A stretch of DNA of 64,000 bases from Unio delphinus (lineage: Eukaryota; Mollusca; Bivalvia; Unionida; Unionidae), in NCBI GenBank assembly GCA_029339505.1, contig JAQISU010000022.1, positions 16,560,001 to 16,624,000 on the forward strand. The letters run 5' to 3'. Positions 1-9,747 of this stretch are shown here, piece after piece. Position 1 is the stretch's first letter. Each line of letters opens with the position of its first letter. Under the pieces are notes generated by a model. The model was not told the DNA's origin. It made no database searches and saw nothing but the letters and a program-made list of their open reading frames with translations. Position numbers and translations under genes: made by a program.

Positions 1-650
1 CTAAGATATCCTTGTTTGAATTTGCGATAATTCCAAGTTAAAGTCTATGTCCAAGAAAATTAATGATGAGCACTTTGTATTTCCAGCGAATAATTCAATT
101 AATTTGAATCAAGAATTATATCCCAAATCAAATATACGACAATATCTTACAACACGACTGAATCAATTCTAAATTAACAAAATGATAAAGCCCTCTACTT
201 GACCTAGGACACAATAATCAATTTCTAGAAATACTATTCAATGTCTGAAGAGAAATGTTTATTCTAAAACAACATGTTACTAAAGTTTAAAAAAAATGTG
301 GTAAACATCAGGTCGACTAGGTACTTTTATGGGTTAATTCCAATAACTACGACCTAGACCCTAATAAATATGTTTACTTATATTGATAATGGTCATATTA
401 TTATGTCCACACTCTTAGAAAAATATTATATATGTATAATTTGTTTACTAAAACAAAAACGTCATCAGTGTCTCTAGATAGGAACACAGTGAACTTGATT
501 TTAAGCAAGGTCAAGTACACTATATAATAATCCATATCATACAATGAACTTAAATTTAAAAAAGAAAACTAACAAACAATGCAAAAAATTAAACATAGAA
601 AAAAAACATAGCGGTGGTATACCCATATTTTTACTACTGACAAGACCAAG
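1..650. other. AT-rich stretch without recognisable gene
   Basis: No open frame with coding character, splice-flanked exon or repeat motif was seen here. The sequence is A-rich with scattered homopolymers. Short frames near 540-830 overlap the MITE described next and look fortuitous. Confidence 0.5.
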
Positions 651-780
651 CAGGGACGTCATTTCATTTTTTCCGGGGTGGGGGATGGGCGGGAAAAACT
701 TAACGAGCTTGTTAATTTTCGTATATAAACTGCAACAACATGCCCTTCCCCTCCCCCCCCCCCCCCAAATTACGCCCCTG
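651..780. mobile_element. hAT-like MITE, copy 1 (CAGGGACGT termini)
   Basis: The element starts CAGGGACGTCATTTC and ends AAATTACGCCCCTG, so its ends form an imperfect inverted repeat. The flanking octamers are AGACCAAG on the left (643-650) and AGTCCAAG on the right (781-788). They match at 7 of 8 positions, as expected for an old 8-bp target-site duplication of the hAT superfamily. The 130-bp interior has G-rich and C-rich tracts next to the termini and no coding capacity. A sister copy lies at 3928..4090. Confidence 0.72.
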
Positions 781-1240
781 AGTCCAAGAGATATATTGTA
801 CATACAATTAAGGGTTAAAAGAGCTGCTTAGATTGTTACATCTGCTTAGTTTCGATATAATTTATCTTATAGTGTGTACATCTTTTGTACATTTTATCAC
901 GCCGAAACAGAGAGGCTGAGGACAGGGAAGGAATAAGGCCAGAGCCTCAATCATTTCGGGGCCTGGGAAAGCGTGTTTTGTTTCATGCACATTTCTGAAA
1001 AAAATTCCTTGTTTATTTATTTGTCAGTCAAATATTTTAATAGTAAATTATATGAGCTTCTTGTGGTATTCGATTAATTTAAAAATTTCAATATCACCAC
1101 GGTCCAGAAGCCTCAGATACTCGAAATGTTTTCGGACCTATATCAAGCTCTGATCAGGAAGGTACAGGTCAGTACCCCGAAAGATTCAGTTCTGCCAATC
1201 TCCGTGTTCCATGTTATGACCCTTAACGCCGATCGATTTT
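781..1240. other. No recognisable feature
   Basis: Unremarkable sequence between the MITE and the degenerate tandem repeat. No exon, RNA gene or repeat motif could be supported. Confidence 0.4.
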
Positions 1241-1245
1241 TTTAT

Positions 1246-1480
1246 CAGGAAACTAGAAAACTGTATTTGGCCGAAAAGTGGAATTGTAATTGTTCCGAAA
1301 CTAGAAAATTGCATTTGACCGGACACTTTTAAACAGTATTTGGTTGGAAACAAGAAAACTGTATTTGGCCGGAATCTGGAAAACCGTACTTGGCCGGGAG
1401 CTAGAAAACTATTTGACTGTAAGCTGGAAACCTGTGTTTGGCCGGAAACTGGAAAACTGTTTATGGCTTCATTCTAGAGT
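1246..1480. repeat. Degenerate minisatellite, about 26-30 bp unit
   Basis: The phrase GAAACTAGAAAACTGTATTT followed by GGCCG recurs about eight times with substitutions and small indels. Variants include CTGGAAAACCGTACTTGGCC and CTGGAAACCTGTGTTTGGCC. A 68-codon frame through it is a by-product of the repetition, not a supported gene. Confidence 0.7.
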
Positions 1481-1693
1481 GACTTTAAAATGCAGCTGAA
1501 ATAGTGATAAAAGGGACGGAGTTGCGTTTTGAACGTAAAATGTGTATACCCATAGAGGAGGCGGGGCTGGAAATCGGTATTACCTCTGAAGTGCTACTGT
1601 ATATATTTCCTATTAGTCGAACGCAGCTGTTAATAATATAGACCCCATCAGAATATATGATGTTTGCTCAAGTCATTACTCGTGCATTAAAAC

Positions 1694-1694
<1 letters not shown>

Positions 1695-1771
<77 letters not shown>
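1695..1771. repeat. (GA)n microsatellite
   Basis: About 38 uninterrupted GA dinucleotides, followed by a purine-rich decayed border. The opposite strand reads as a Ser-Leu repeat with no biological support. Confidence 0.97.
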
Positions 1772-1775
<4 letters not shown>

Positions 1776-1789
1776 AAGAGAAAGAAAGA

Positions 1790-2430
1790 GGGTGGGTGGG
1801 GATATTGTAAAATACCGTTGATGTTCTTATGCTATCCGCTACTCCATTCATATTGTCCAAAACATTTTGGTCTATCATTCCCACGTAGCACAAATTTATA
1901 CCTCGCTTCGATCGCAACGAGAATGTTCCCTAAAATGAAAAACGATGAGCGATGAGGCATCAAGTATAAAGGCACTGCTGAAACAACTGAAATATATTTA
2001 TTCGTCCATAGTGAGTAGTTTTCTGCAATTAGCTGCTATTTTGCTCATTTGAAAAAACTGTTGAGCTTTAAGAAATTGCCGATCCACAATTTCACCACTC
2101 TCTACGTGCTGCCTTTTCCTTGGGTAAAACATATTCTGAACATATCCAGTCTTGTCTCAAAATTTTCAATTCAATAATTTCATATTATTTTTATTAAATG
2201 TTCAGAAAGTCGTGGGAAAAAATGATTTAGATATTTTCATCACACAACTGTTTTATTACAACAGACCAAAACACACAAAACATCATTCTTTCTTGATCCT
2301 TCAATTAGCAAGGAACTATAAAGATAAACATCGAGTCAATCAACTTCTCAAAAGAAATGTTAGCAAAAAATATTACACGGACACCGTGTATGATACAAAT
2401 TAGGGATATTATATGTGCTTTTAAGACAAG
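1790..2430. other. No recognisable feature
   Basis: AT-rich sequence between two microsatellites. The short plus-strand frames at 2152-2403 and 2357-2539 have no splice context or recognisable motif, and the second runs into the (TA)n tract. Confidence 0.4.

Positions 2431-2434
<4 letters not shown>

Positions 2435-2493
<59 letters not shown>
2435..2493. repeat. (TA)n microsatellite
   Basis: About 29 TA dinucleotides in a row, a self-complementary alternating tract. Confidence 0.97.
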
Positions 2494-2495
<2 letters not shown>

Positions 2496-2564
2496 CACCA
2501 CCATCATATCTTTTTGGGTCAATATGGAATAATTCATAGTACATAAAATCAAAGTAATTCTTAC

Positions 2565-2696
2565 TGAGTTTCTATCAACGGTTAAGGAAGTCCCGACACG
2601 ATCAAACATATCTTTGACAACTATCTGCTGGACTCTGGACATCGGCAGGCTGTACTCTTCCGTGTAGGAAGTTCCATCTACAAGTGTTACTCCATA
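2565..2696 (-). CDS. Candidate 44-codon internal exon, unidentified protein
   Basis: Read on the minus strand, 44 codons are open and noticeably more GC-rich than the surroundings. The product starts YGVTLVDGTSYTEEYSLPMS and continues through a KDMFDRVG segment. The 3' border is a consensus donor, CTCA followed by GTAAGA. The 5' border has two possible acceptors, TCTAG and CTTCAG, six bases apart and both in the same phase; I use the inner one. The exon is phase 0 at both ends, which fits the phase-0 donor at 5015 of the large upstream exon, so it may be the next exon of the same gene. The split and the absence of a recognised domain are real weaknesses. It could instead belong to another minus-strand gene or be fortuitous. 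Confidence 0.5.
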
Positions 2697-2746
2697 CTGA
2701 AGCTAGATAATACAAAATATGAACGCCATTACTTGATTATAAATGT

Positions 2747-3016
2747 AGACCTACGGGTTAGAGAGTCCGCATCGGATGCGGGAGGTCGTGGGTTCGAACC
2801 ACGGCCGAATCAGACCAAAGACTTTACAAAAATGGCACTAACAGCTAGGCGCTCAGCATTAGGATGTTAGTGTTAGGGTCGGTATGTCTAATATAAAGAT
2901 AATGGGAATGGTTGGAACACAGTGACACGTGTCTTCGACATAATGCCCCGATGCTAGACATCACAATAAACAGCCACACTTCAAAAAATCGCAGCTTGTT
3001 AATGCTACGTTTAAAA
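2747..3016 (+). mobile_element. tRNA-derived SINE, family A, copy 1
   Basis: The 5' part is tRNA-like, with a B-box GGTTCGAACC at about 2791 preceded by a CGGATGCGG segment. It is followed by the family body: AGACCAAAGACTTTACAAAAATGG, a GCTCAGCATTA motif, a decayed GTGACTGGGTGGGAC region, TGATGCCCCAATGCTAG-like sequence, ATAAAC, and the 3' end GCTACGTTTAAAA. The same order of motifs occurs at 39.3, 47.1 and 50.6 kb. It lies in the intron side of the candidate exon at 2565..2696. Confidence 0.82.
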
Positions 3017-3269
3017 AATCATTTTAATCCTGATTGCTTATAAGTCAGGTCTAACTGCAGACTGCACAGTGCCAGGTCACATAAAAGTATCGGCATATCC
3101 TGGTCTATGCAGTTTGTTAGGAGTAATCAGTAAATCAACATAACATAGACCCTGAACTGCCAAAGCATTATAGGACATCAGATCTATGTTGTTGCAGTTG
3201 GATCCGACGAATAAGCGAGTAGACAGTTAACATTATTAAGTAGTTGTGCACAGTATTTGGTCTTTGGAT

Positions 3270-3620
3270 ATTTGAAAGACAGATGTCTACATATTTGGAA
3301 ATTGAATATTTGATACCCCAATATCCACATACATATTTAGACATTGAATATTTGATACCCCAATATCCACATATATATTTAGTCATTGAATATTTGATAC
3401 CCCAATATCCACATACACATTTAGACACTGACTTTTTGAATCCCCCAACATGAACTTTGGAGATAGGATAGATGTATACATGTTTAGACATTGAATATTT
3501 GAATCCCAATACCCACATACATCTGTAGAGACTGAAAATCTGAGTCCCCAATATCCACAAATATATTTGGATATTGAATCTGAATCCTAATATCCACATA
3601 TATATTAATCTGAAGATCGA
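3270..3620. repeat. 42-bp satellite, about 8-9 degenerate units
   Basis: The unit contains ATTGAATATTTGATACCCCA followed by ATATCCACATACATATTTAG. The first four units are close copies and later ones diverge. Because 42 is divisible by three, the minus strand stays open for 161 codons (3653..3168) as a 14-residue repeat around YWGIKYSMSKY. There is no splice or initiation context that makes this a gene. Confidence 0.85.
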
Positions 3621-3689
3621 TAATATCTGAATATTGAGCATTAAAATCCCCATTAGCTACAAATATTTGGATACTGAATTTTTAACCCG

Positions 3690-3835
3690 CATTACCCAAG
3701 TGTTAATGAACATTTTTATCACCATTATTTTAGTGTTAATGAACATTTGTATCACCATTATCCTCGTGTTAATGAGCATTTGAATCACCATTTTCCTAGT
3801 GTTAATGAGCATTTAAATCACCATTAACCAGTTGC
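3690..3835. repeat. Short tandem repeat, about 34-36 bp unit
   Basis: Four units of GTGTTAATGAACATTTGTAT plus CACCATTATCC with substitutions. It directly follows the 42-bp satellite but has an unrelated unit. Confidence 0.8.
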
Positions 3836-3927
3836 ATTGATATTAATGAATCGAATATCCACGTTCTCCTGTTTTGTTTCGATTTGATTTTTCTTACCGA
3901 TTGATTACATTTAGCAAGTATGCAGAC

Positions 3928-4090
3928 CAGGGACGTAATTTGTGGGGGTGTGGCAGTGGGGAGCATTTGCATGCGCTGTAAAACTGCTGAATCTTATATA
4001 CGTTGCCAACCCCAACACCTAAACAAAGTCCCCTTCCGCCCATCAAATTTTGCTAAACCCACCCTTGAAAACTTTGAATTGACGTCCCTG
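3928..4090. mobile_element. hAT-like MITE, copy 2 (CAGGGACGT termini)
   Basis: The ends are CAGGGACGTAATTT and AATTGACGTCCCTG, inverted repeats of each other. The flanking octamers ATGCAGAC (3920-3927) and ATGCATAC (4091-4098) agree at 7 of 8 positions, an 8-bp hAT-type target duplication. The 163-bp interior is non-coding. It belongs with the copy at 651..780. Confidence 0.78.
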
Positions 4091-4174
4091 ATGCATACCA
4101 TTGATGTAAGTGATATGATTCGTAAGAAGTCAGTTTACAACATACAGAACTTGAATACAACATCACTCATAATC

Positions 4175-4362
4175 ATGGGGCTAGTACGGGTATAAAGAGC
4201 AAGACAGGGCTAGTACGGGTATAAAGAGCAAGACAGGGCTAGTACGGGTATAAAGGGCACGACAGGGCTAGTACGGGTATAAAGGGCACGACAGGGCTAG
4301 TACTGGTATAAAGAGCAAGACAGGGCTAGTACTGGTATAAAGGGCAAGACAGTGCTAGTAAG
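4175..4362. repeat. 29-bp minisatellite, about 6 units
   Basis: The unit GGGCTAGTACGGGTATAAAG plus AGCAAGACA is repeated about 6.4 times. Few sites vary (AGAGCAAG/GGGCACG, ACGGG/ACTGG), and the variants occur in adjacent pairs, which suggests recent unit duplication. Confidence 0.95.
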
Positions 4363-4364
4363 CG

Positions 4365-4670
4365 TACAGATCGCGAGAAACTTGCAGAGAAATTTAGTCA
4401 CACGTTTCCTTTCTTACTTTAATAATGTTATTCATAATTTATAAAATATTTGGTCCACAACACGTGGATGGATAAGTCAGAAGTGATAAAGATTGGCTTA
4501 TCTTGGATCAAAGAGCAATTTAAACCGGTTTCATCCGATTTCAGCAAAATAGTATATTGTGGCTAAAACCGGATTAAACCAGTAATGGTACAAGACTTGT
4601 GGAGCTAATGCATCTTCCCAAGATCATCACATGATACAACTATCTGCAAAAATGCTCTCTGTCTGTCTGT

Positions 4671-4731
<61 letters not shown>

Positions 4732-5014
4732 TAGATAGATGGATGCATGCATGCATGGATGGATGACTGGAGAGGATAAAGACGAAATTTCCTTTCTTCA
4801 ATCTACATTACTAAATCTATGTTAAATGACTGCAGAAAACAATGAAAGTGTATCTTTAATTCTCTTCTCCACCAGGAGCAAGTATTCAGGTGCCTTGTCA
4901 TGCTTGTTTCTTTGGCAGTTATTACATTAATGGGCTCCAGTAAAGGGATTTTATGTCCAAAATGTCAGTGATATGAAATGCATCGGATAATGAATGAATA
5001 CCATAGATACTCAC
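4365..5014 (-). other. Intron-side sequence downstream of the Q/P-rich exon
   Basis: This lies just after the donor at 5014. Apart from the (GT)n tract it shows no further exon. The in-frame readthrough of the upstream exon reaches a stop at 4922-4924 after 30 codons, which would be the alternative C-terminus if the donor were skipped. Confidence 0.4.
4673..4729. repeat. (GT)n microsatellite
   Basis: About 28 GT dinucleotides, preceded by CTGT units and followed by GATGGATGCATGCATG-type short repeats. Confidence 0.97.
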
Positions 5015-7588
5015 CTGAGCAGGTCTGCTACTGATCACCGCTGCCCATCCCTGCCCTTGTACAGTACCAATGTCGGCTGGAGGCTCCTGCTGCGCAGGCT
5101 GCGGTTGTTGCCAGTATTGTTGCTGCTGTACTCCAAGCTGCTGTCCATGTTGTTCTTGGGGCTGCTGTGGTTGACCATGTTGCCATACACTTTGTTGTTG
5201 AGCCGGTTGAGGCTGTGCTGGTTGGTGCTGCCATTCTGGTTGCTGCTGGATAGGCTGTTGTGATGGTTGTGGTTGAGTTTGCCAGCTACGTTGTTGCCAA
5301 CTTGTTTGTTGAGATGCGGATTGTGGCTCAGAAAGCGATGCCCATTGATGTGTTGAATCAGTTTGTTGATGTGGTAAAGCTGGTGGCTGTGGATTCAAAT
5401 GAGATGAAGTTCCCTCTTGTCCACTCAGTTGCTGGGGAAAGCTCTGTTCCTGTACCAACTGACTCTGTTGTGGTGGAGACTGTGGTAAAACCATCTGCGC
5501 TTGATCTGATGACGGCGGTTGCGTCAAGACAGATCGATGATGTTGATGTTGGCTTTGTGAAATCAATTGATTTTGCACGGATTGAGATGCTTGCTGTCCC
5601 CATGCATTTCCTTGGTTATGTGAACCAGGATTAGATATCTGGGCAGGATCGTGATAATACTGCTCCCAAGCAGCGTCCCAAGAAGTCTGAGGAAAAAAAT
5701 TGGTCGACGGTAGAAATCCCACCTGTGACGGTGTCGTGTACAGAAAATTGATTTGGCTTCGAGAATTACTCGGTTGACCTAAATTCACAGGGGGCATTCT
5801 TGTGCCTGCTGGTAGCTGAGAATTATCGTACATGATTTCTCTTCCAGTGCCAGACTGATCTGGTGTTTCCGTTTGCAGTAACGCATCCTGTTTAACGGTA
5901 GCAGGTGGTGGTATTACTTCGGGGGCATGTTGTAATAATGGAACGGCAGCAGGTGGAGGTTCTGCTTCGGTGGGAAACTGTGTCAATGGAACTACGGCAG
6001 GTGGTGGTATTGCCTCGGAGGTAAGTTGTACTGATGGAATGGCGGATTGTGACGGTATTGGGTGGGACGGAAGCTGTTGAAATTGGCCAGTAAAGGGTGG
6101 TATCTCTCCTCCAGTTAGCGGTAATGAATTCAGCCGAGAAGACGTCCTGTTACCTCCTTCTGGTTGGCCAAGTAGAACATAATTTGCAGGAAGTTTCTGT
6201 TGATTATCTTGTACTGCGTGACTTGTTTGAATGAGTCTCCCATCGGGCGCTAGTGGAGGGGATCCCAAAGTTACTTGTGATGGAGGATTAACCGGCAATG
6301 CTGGAAGTGTTTGTGGAGGCAATGGAGGGGGTCCCATATTTGCTTGTGATGGAGGAATAACTGGCAATGCTGGGATCGATTGTGAAGATAGTGGAGGGGG
6401 GCCCATATTTGTCTGTGATGGAGAATTAACCGGTAATGCTGGCAGCGGTTGCAGAGGTATCGGTGGGGAAAGGTGTCGGGTCCCATCCTCCCATGCTGGG
6501 GATAGTGGCTCCTGAACTGAAGGTTCTTCTGTCCATGATACAGCGGCTTGTGGTACGACAGGATGGGACCATGTCTGAGATTGCTGAGGAGAAAGTGCGG
6601 ACAAAGTTCTAGGCTGAACCCACGTCTGCTGTTGCTGAACTGATGACACTGGAACCAATGGCTGATGAGGCTGAATATGTGATATTTGCAGTGGCTGTAC
6701 CACTGGTGATAGAGGCACGTGCTGTGATAACGCTGAAGTATGCAGGGCTGTTTGAGCATGAAATGGAGGAGGCACAGGATGCAATGGTGGTGGTGGTGGT
6801 GGTGGTGGTGGTGGTGGTGGAACTGGTTGTGAAGGTAGTTGTGCTGGCAGTGGCTGTAAAGGTGGTTGTGGTGGCATTGGTTGTGAAGGTGGATGTGGTG
6901 GCAGCGGTTGTGAAGGTGGTTGTGGTGGTGAGTGTGCTATTATTCCTGACTGTGATGGCTGAAGATGAGAAGCGATTGCCGATTGTGTGTTTTCTGAATT
7001 CCAAACAGTTTGTTGCTGTAATGACTGTCCCACAGAAACTTGCAAGACTGGGGCGATTGGGTCTACTCTGTGCTGAGAAGACGAAGTCTGTTGATTTAAT
7101 TCTGGCAAACGCTGATCCAATGAGGGTGCAATATTTGACTCCGGCTGGTACCACCAGTCGAGATTCCAATCAGGTGCCAAACTTTGTAAGGAAATAACTG
7201 ATGGTGCATGAATGATGAACTGGTCTTGTGGCAGAGTTCTTTGAGAAGCTCTTGAATTCTGATCTCTAATATGCACTGACCCTACCACTGACTGACCCTG
7301 ATTTAATGGACCTCCACCAAGTACACTGAACGTATCTTGTGTTCCAGTTTGGTCTGTCCAAAATTGATGATGTGGTTGTGGTTGTTGTTGTTGCTGCTGC
7401 TGCTGTTGCTGTTGAACTTGCCTGCGTGAGATAGCACCCAATAAAATTGACGTAGCACGATCAGCATGGCCTCGGCCACCAACTTGTGTACTCGACAATG
7501 CTGCGTTCTGACTATCTGGTACATTTGGTAAGGACCAGCCTTGGATCTGACCGTGCACAATCATTATTAGCAAATAGCACAAGATAAC
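5015..7588 (-). CDS. Large exon of a Gln/Pro-rich, probably secreted, low-complexity protein (partial)
   Basis: The minus strand is open for 858 codons between an acceptor (TTTCTTTCTTGTCGTAG, ending at 7589) and a donor (CTCAG followed by GTGAGT, at 5014). Both borders are phase 0. Translation opens VILCYLLIMIVHGQIQGW, a signal-peptide-like hydrophobic core, so the initiator Met is probably in an upstream exon; an internal ATG at 7564 would lose much of that core. Then follow a Gln run (about 7378-7415), Pro-rich repeats of the type PPQPPSQPLP ending in a 12-Pro run (about 6785-6821), three copies of a unit around ALPVNPPSQ..GPPPL (about 6240-6460), three copies around EAIPPPAVVPL (about 5890-6040), and a Gln-rich tail with WQ and QPQ motifs. 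No cysteine-rich or catalytic domain is visible. I do not recognise the family. Such proteins occur among extracellular matrix, adhesive and shell-matrix proteins and among nuclear Q-rich proteins; the hydrophobic start favours secretion. Readthrough of the donor would add 30 residues. Confidence 0.8.
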
Positions 7589-7599
7589 CTACGACAAGA

Positions 7600-7930
7600 A
7601 AGAAAATTAAATTAGTACAAGAATCCAATAATGTCTTTTTTGGACTGTGGAAAATGTTATTGAAGTTATTTTTGACAAACGACAACATTTGATAGAGATA
7701 TGAAATGTGAACTTTACATGAGACCATGATAGTTGGAATAAATTATCTGTCTGCGTTACAAAAGCATGTTAATTAATGTAAATGTGAGCATGTTAACTGT
7801 ACCAAGGTGATAAATCTGACACACTAGAAGACTCCATTGTACTGAGGAGATTTATATATTTTTGGGGCGCCTTCAAGTTGAATCAATTCGAAATGTTTAT
7901 AGTAATGGTAGTAAGTAATAATATTAATAT
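7600..7930 (-). other. Upstream intron of the Q/P-rich gene
   Basis: No phase-compatible ATG-bearing exon with a good donor could be found immediately upstream of the acceptor at 7589. The first exon is therefore probably farther away. A minus-strand frame at 7727..7512 overlaps the exon in another frame and is a shadow. Confidence 0.4.
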
Positions 7931-7933
7931 AAA

Positions 7934-8007
7934 GAGGAAGAAGAAGAAGAAGAAGAAGAAGAAGAAGAAGAAGAAGAAGAAGAAGAAGAAGAAGACGAAG
8001 AAGAAGG
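7934..8007. repeat. (GAA)n microsatellite
   Basis: About 24 AAG/GAA triplets with a few GAC and GGA interruptions at the right edge. Confidence 0.96.
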
Positions 8008-8227
8008 ACGAGAAAATAGAATAAGAACAAAATAAACATAACCTATATAAACAGCATTGTGGTCTAAGGTAACTACTTTTAAATGAAATAGTTCCGGTAT
8101 CGATCTCACGCAATGTATTGGGTTTGTTGTTGGAGGGGGTTGCTTTTTATTTTACTACAGTGCACATAACCCTGCACCCAGTGGTAAACCGTGTTTAAAC
8201 ATCGGCTATAGAAAGGTAACCTTTGTA

Positions 8228-8233
8228 AACAAC

Positions 8234-8289
<56 letters not shown>

Positions 8290-8297
8290 TAATAATG
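8228..8297. repeat. (AAT)n tract, 3' tail of the CR1/L2-like LINE
   Basis: About 20 AAT triplets. On the minus strand they form a TTATTATT tail that directly follows the LINE 3' end, so this is most likely the element's own microsatellite tail. Confidence 0.85.
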
Positions 8298-8456
8298 AGG
8301 ACTTTGTATAGCGATTAAATCTTTCGAAGCTCTAAGCGCTTTACACCATCAATAATGATATGACTACACTACAGAACAACAAATGACAAATACAATGAAA
8401 TTGGAAAACATAAAAACATGCTGAAAAAATACAAGATACAAAACATGATTAGGTCG

Positions 8457-8801
8457 CTAAGTTTGTCCCTGCAGTCGAAACAGGTGAGTCTTAAGAGCAC
8501 TCTTAAAAGGGACCACTGTGTCTTTGTGTCTAGTTTCAATGGGCAATTCGTTCCACGTCGCCGGGCCCTGGTGTGCAAATGAACGATGTCCATATGATTT
8601 TGTTTTCACTTTGGGAACAATGAGTATACGATGAGAAGAAGAGCGTAAGGATCTAGCTGGTGTATACATATGGATGAGGCTGGATAGGTATCTTGGACTG
8701 GAGTCTGTCATTGAAACATAGCACAGAGAACAAATTTTGTGTTTGATTCTGTATCGAATTGATAGCCAATGTAGGGTGCAAAGCAGTGGTGAGGTGTGCA
8801 C
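8457..8801 (-). pseudogene. LINE C-terminal domain fragment (copy 1)
   Basis: The frame reads LHWLSIRYRIKHKICSLCYV, then PRYLSSLIHMYTPARSLRSS, then YGHRSFAHQGPATWNELPIE. This is the conserved end of CR1/L2-type reverse transcriptase polyproteins (W.P...R..FK, P.YL...Y.P.R.LRS, G.RSF...WN.LP). The matching region of copy 2 is at about 62330-62600. Confidence 0.85.
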
Positions 8802-8915
8802 TGATCGAGGTACTCTAAAGATGATCCGTGCAGCTGTATTTTGAACTTTTTGAAATTTCTGGAGTAAATATTGTGACGAACCAGACAGAATTGAGTTACA
8901 AGTCCAGTCTTAGTA

Positions 8916-9690
8916 CTAATGAACACACAAGTGTTTTAGTGCATCAACTGAAAGATATTTACGAATGGAACTGATGCGTCTCAATTCAAGATTTGCAGCC
9001 TTACATAAGTTCATGACATGTTGGTGCAATGTAAGAGTACTGTCTAGAGTAAAGCCTAGGTTCCGTACTGACTGTGAAAATTTAATGGTGGTGTTGCTGA
9101 TATTTATTGTCTGAGGCAAAGGATGTGAATGAGAAAGGCTTTGTGTTGTGATCGGAATAGCCTCAGTTTTATCATCATTCATCTGCTGATTGTTACATGT
9201 CATCCATGATTTCACATCCGAAATGCACTTCTCTACTCCATGGATGGTAGCATCAACTTCAGTTGGGTGGCTAGACTTGTATATTTGGGTGTCATCAGTA
9301 TACAATTGGTGCGACACTGGGTGATGATCTATGACACTTGAGAGCGGCTGAGTATACAGAATGAAGAGAACATGTCCAAGAACAGATCCATGTGCAACAC
9401 CACAACATACGTCAACTGGGCTGGGGTGTATCCTATTTGCACATACAATTTGTGTTCTGTTGACTACGTAGGACTTGAACCACTGTAAGGTTATATTCGG
9501 AATGCCAAATACATGCTGGAGACGGTGAAGTAATATATCATGGTCTATTGTGCAAATGCTGCAGATAAATCCAAGAGAGTGAGGACTGTAATCTTTCCAC
9601 TATCCAAAGCAGAGAGAATGTCACTAAATACTTTCATAAGAATAGTTTCCGTACTGCGGCAAGGGTGATATGCAGACTGTACATTGCTAA
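8916..9690 (-). pseudogene. LINE reverse transcriptase core (copy 1), broken
   Basis: Around 9300 the minus strand reads HQLYTDDTQIYKSSHPTEVD. YTDD occupies the position of the catalytic YADD box of reverse transcriptases. Upstream, in another frame, fragments such as RTQIVCANRI and GVAHGSVLGHVLFILY give the preceding motif (G..QGS.LGP.LF). At least one frameshift separates the pieces. It continues downstream into VRNLGFTLDSTLTLHQHV, the domain that follows the palm. Confidence 0.85.
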
Positions 9691-9747
9691 AAAGACTGAA
9701 TTCAAATGAGATACAAGTTGAGTTAGAACAACCTTTTCTAAGATTTT

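Noticed and set aside
2785..2810. tRNA gene suggested by GGTTCGAACC
   Set aside because: The acceptor stem and anticodon arm do not form, and the same head is joined to a common SINE body here and at four other places.
3168..3653. 161-residue tyrosine-rich repeat protein on the minus strand
   Set aside because: It coincides exactly with a 42-bp satellite whose period is a multiple of three; no splice, start or transcript signal supports it.
6643..7197. 184-codon plus-strand frame rich in valine
   Set aside because: It is the complement of the Gln/Pro-rich exon; Pro and Gln codons on one strand give Val, Gly and Leu codons on the other.
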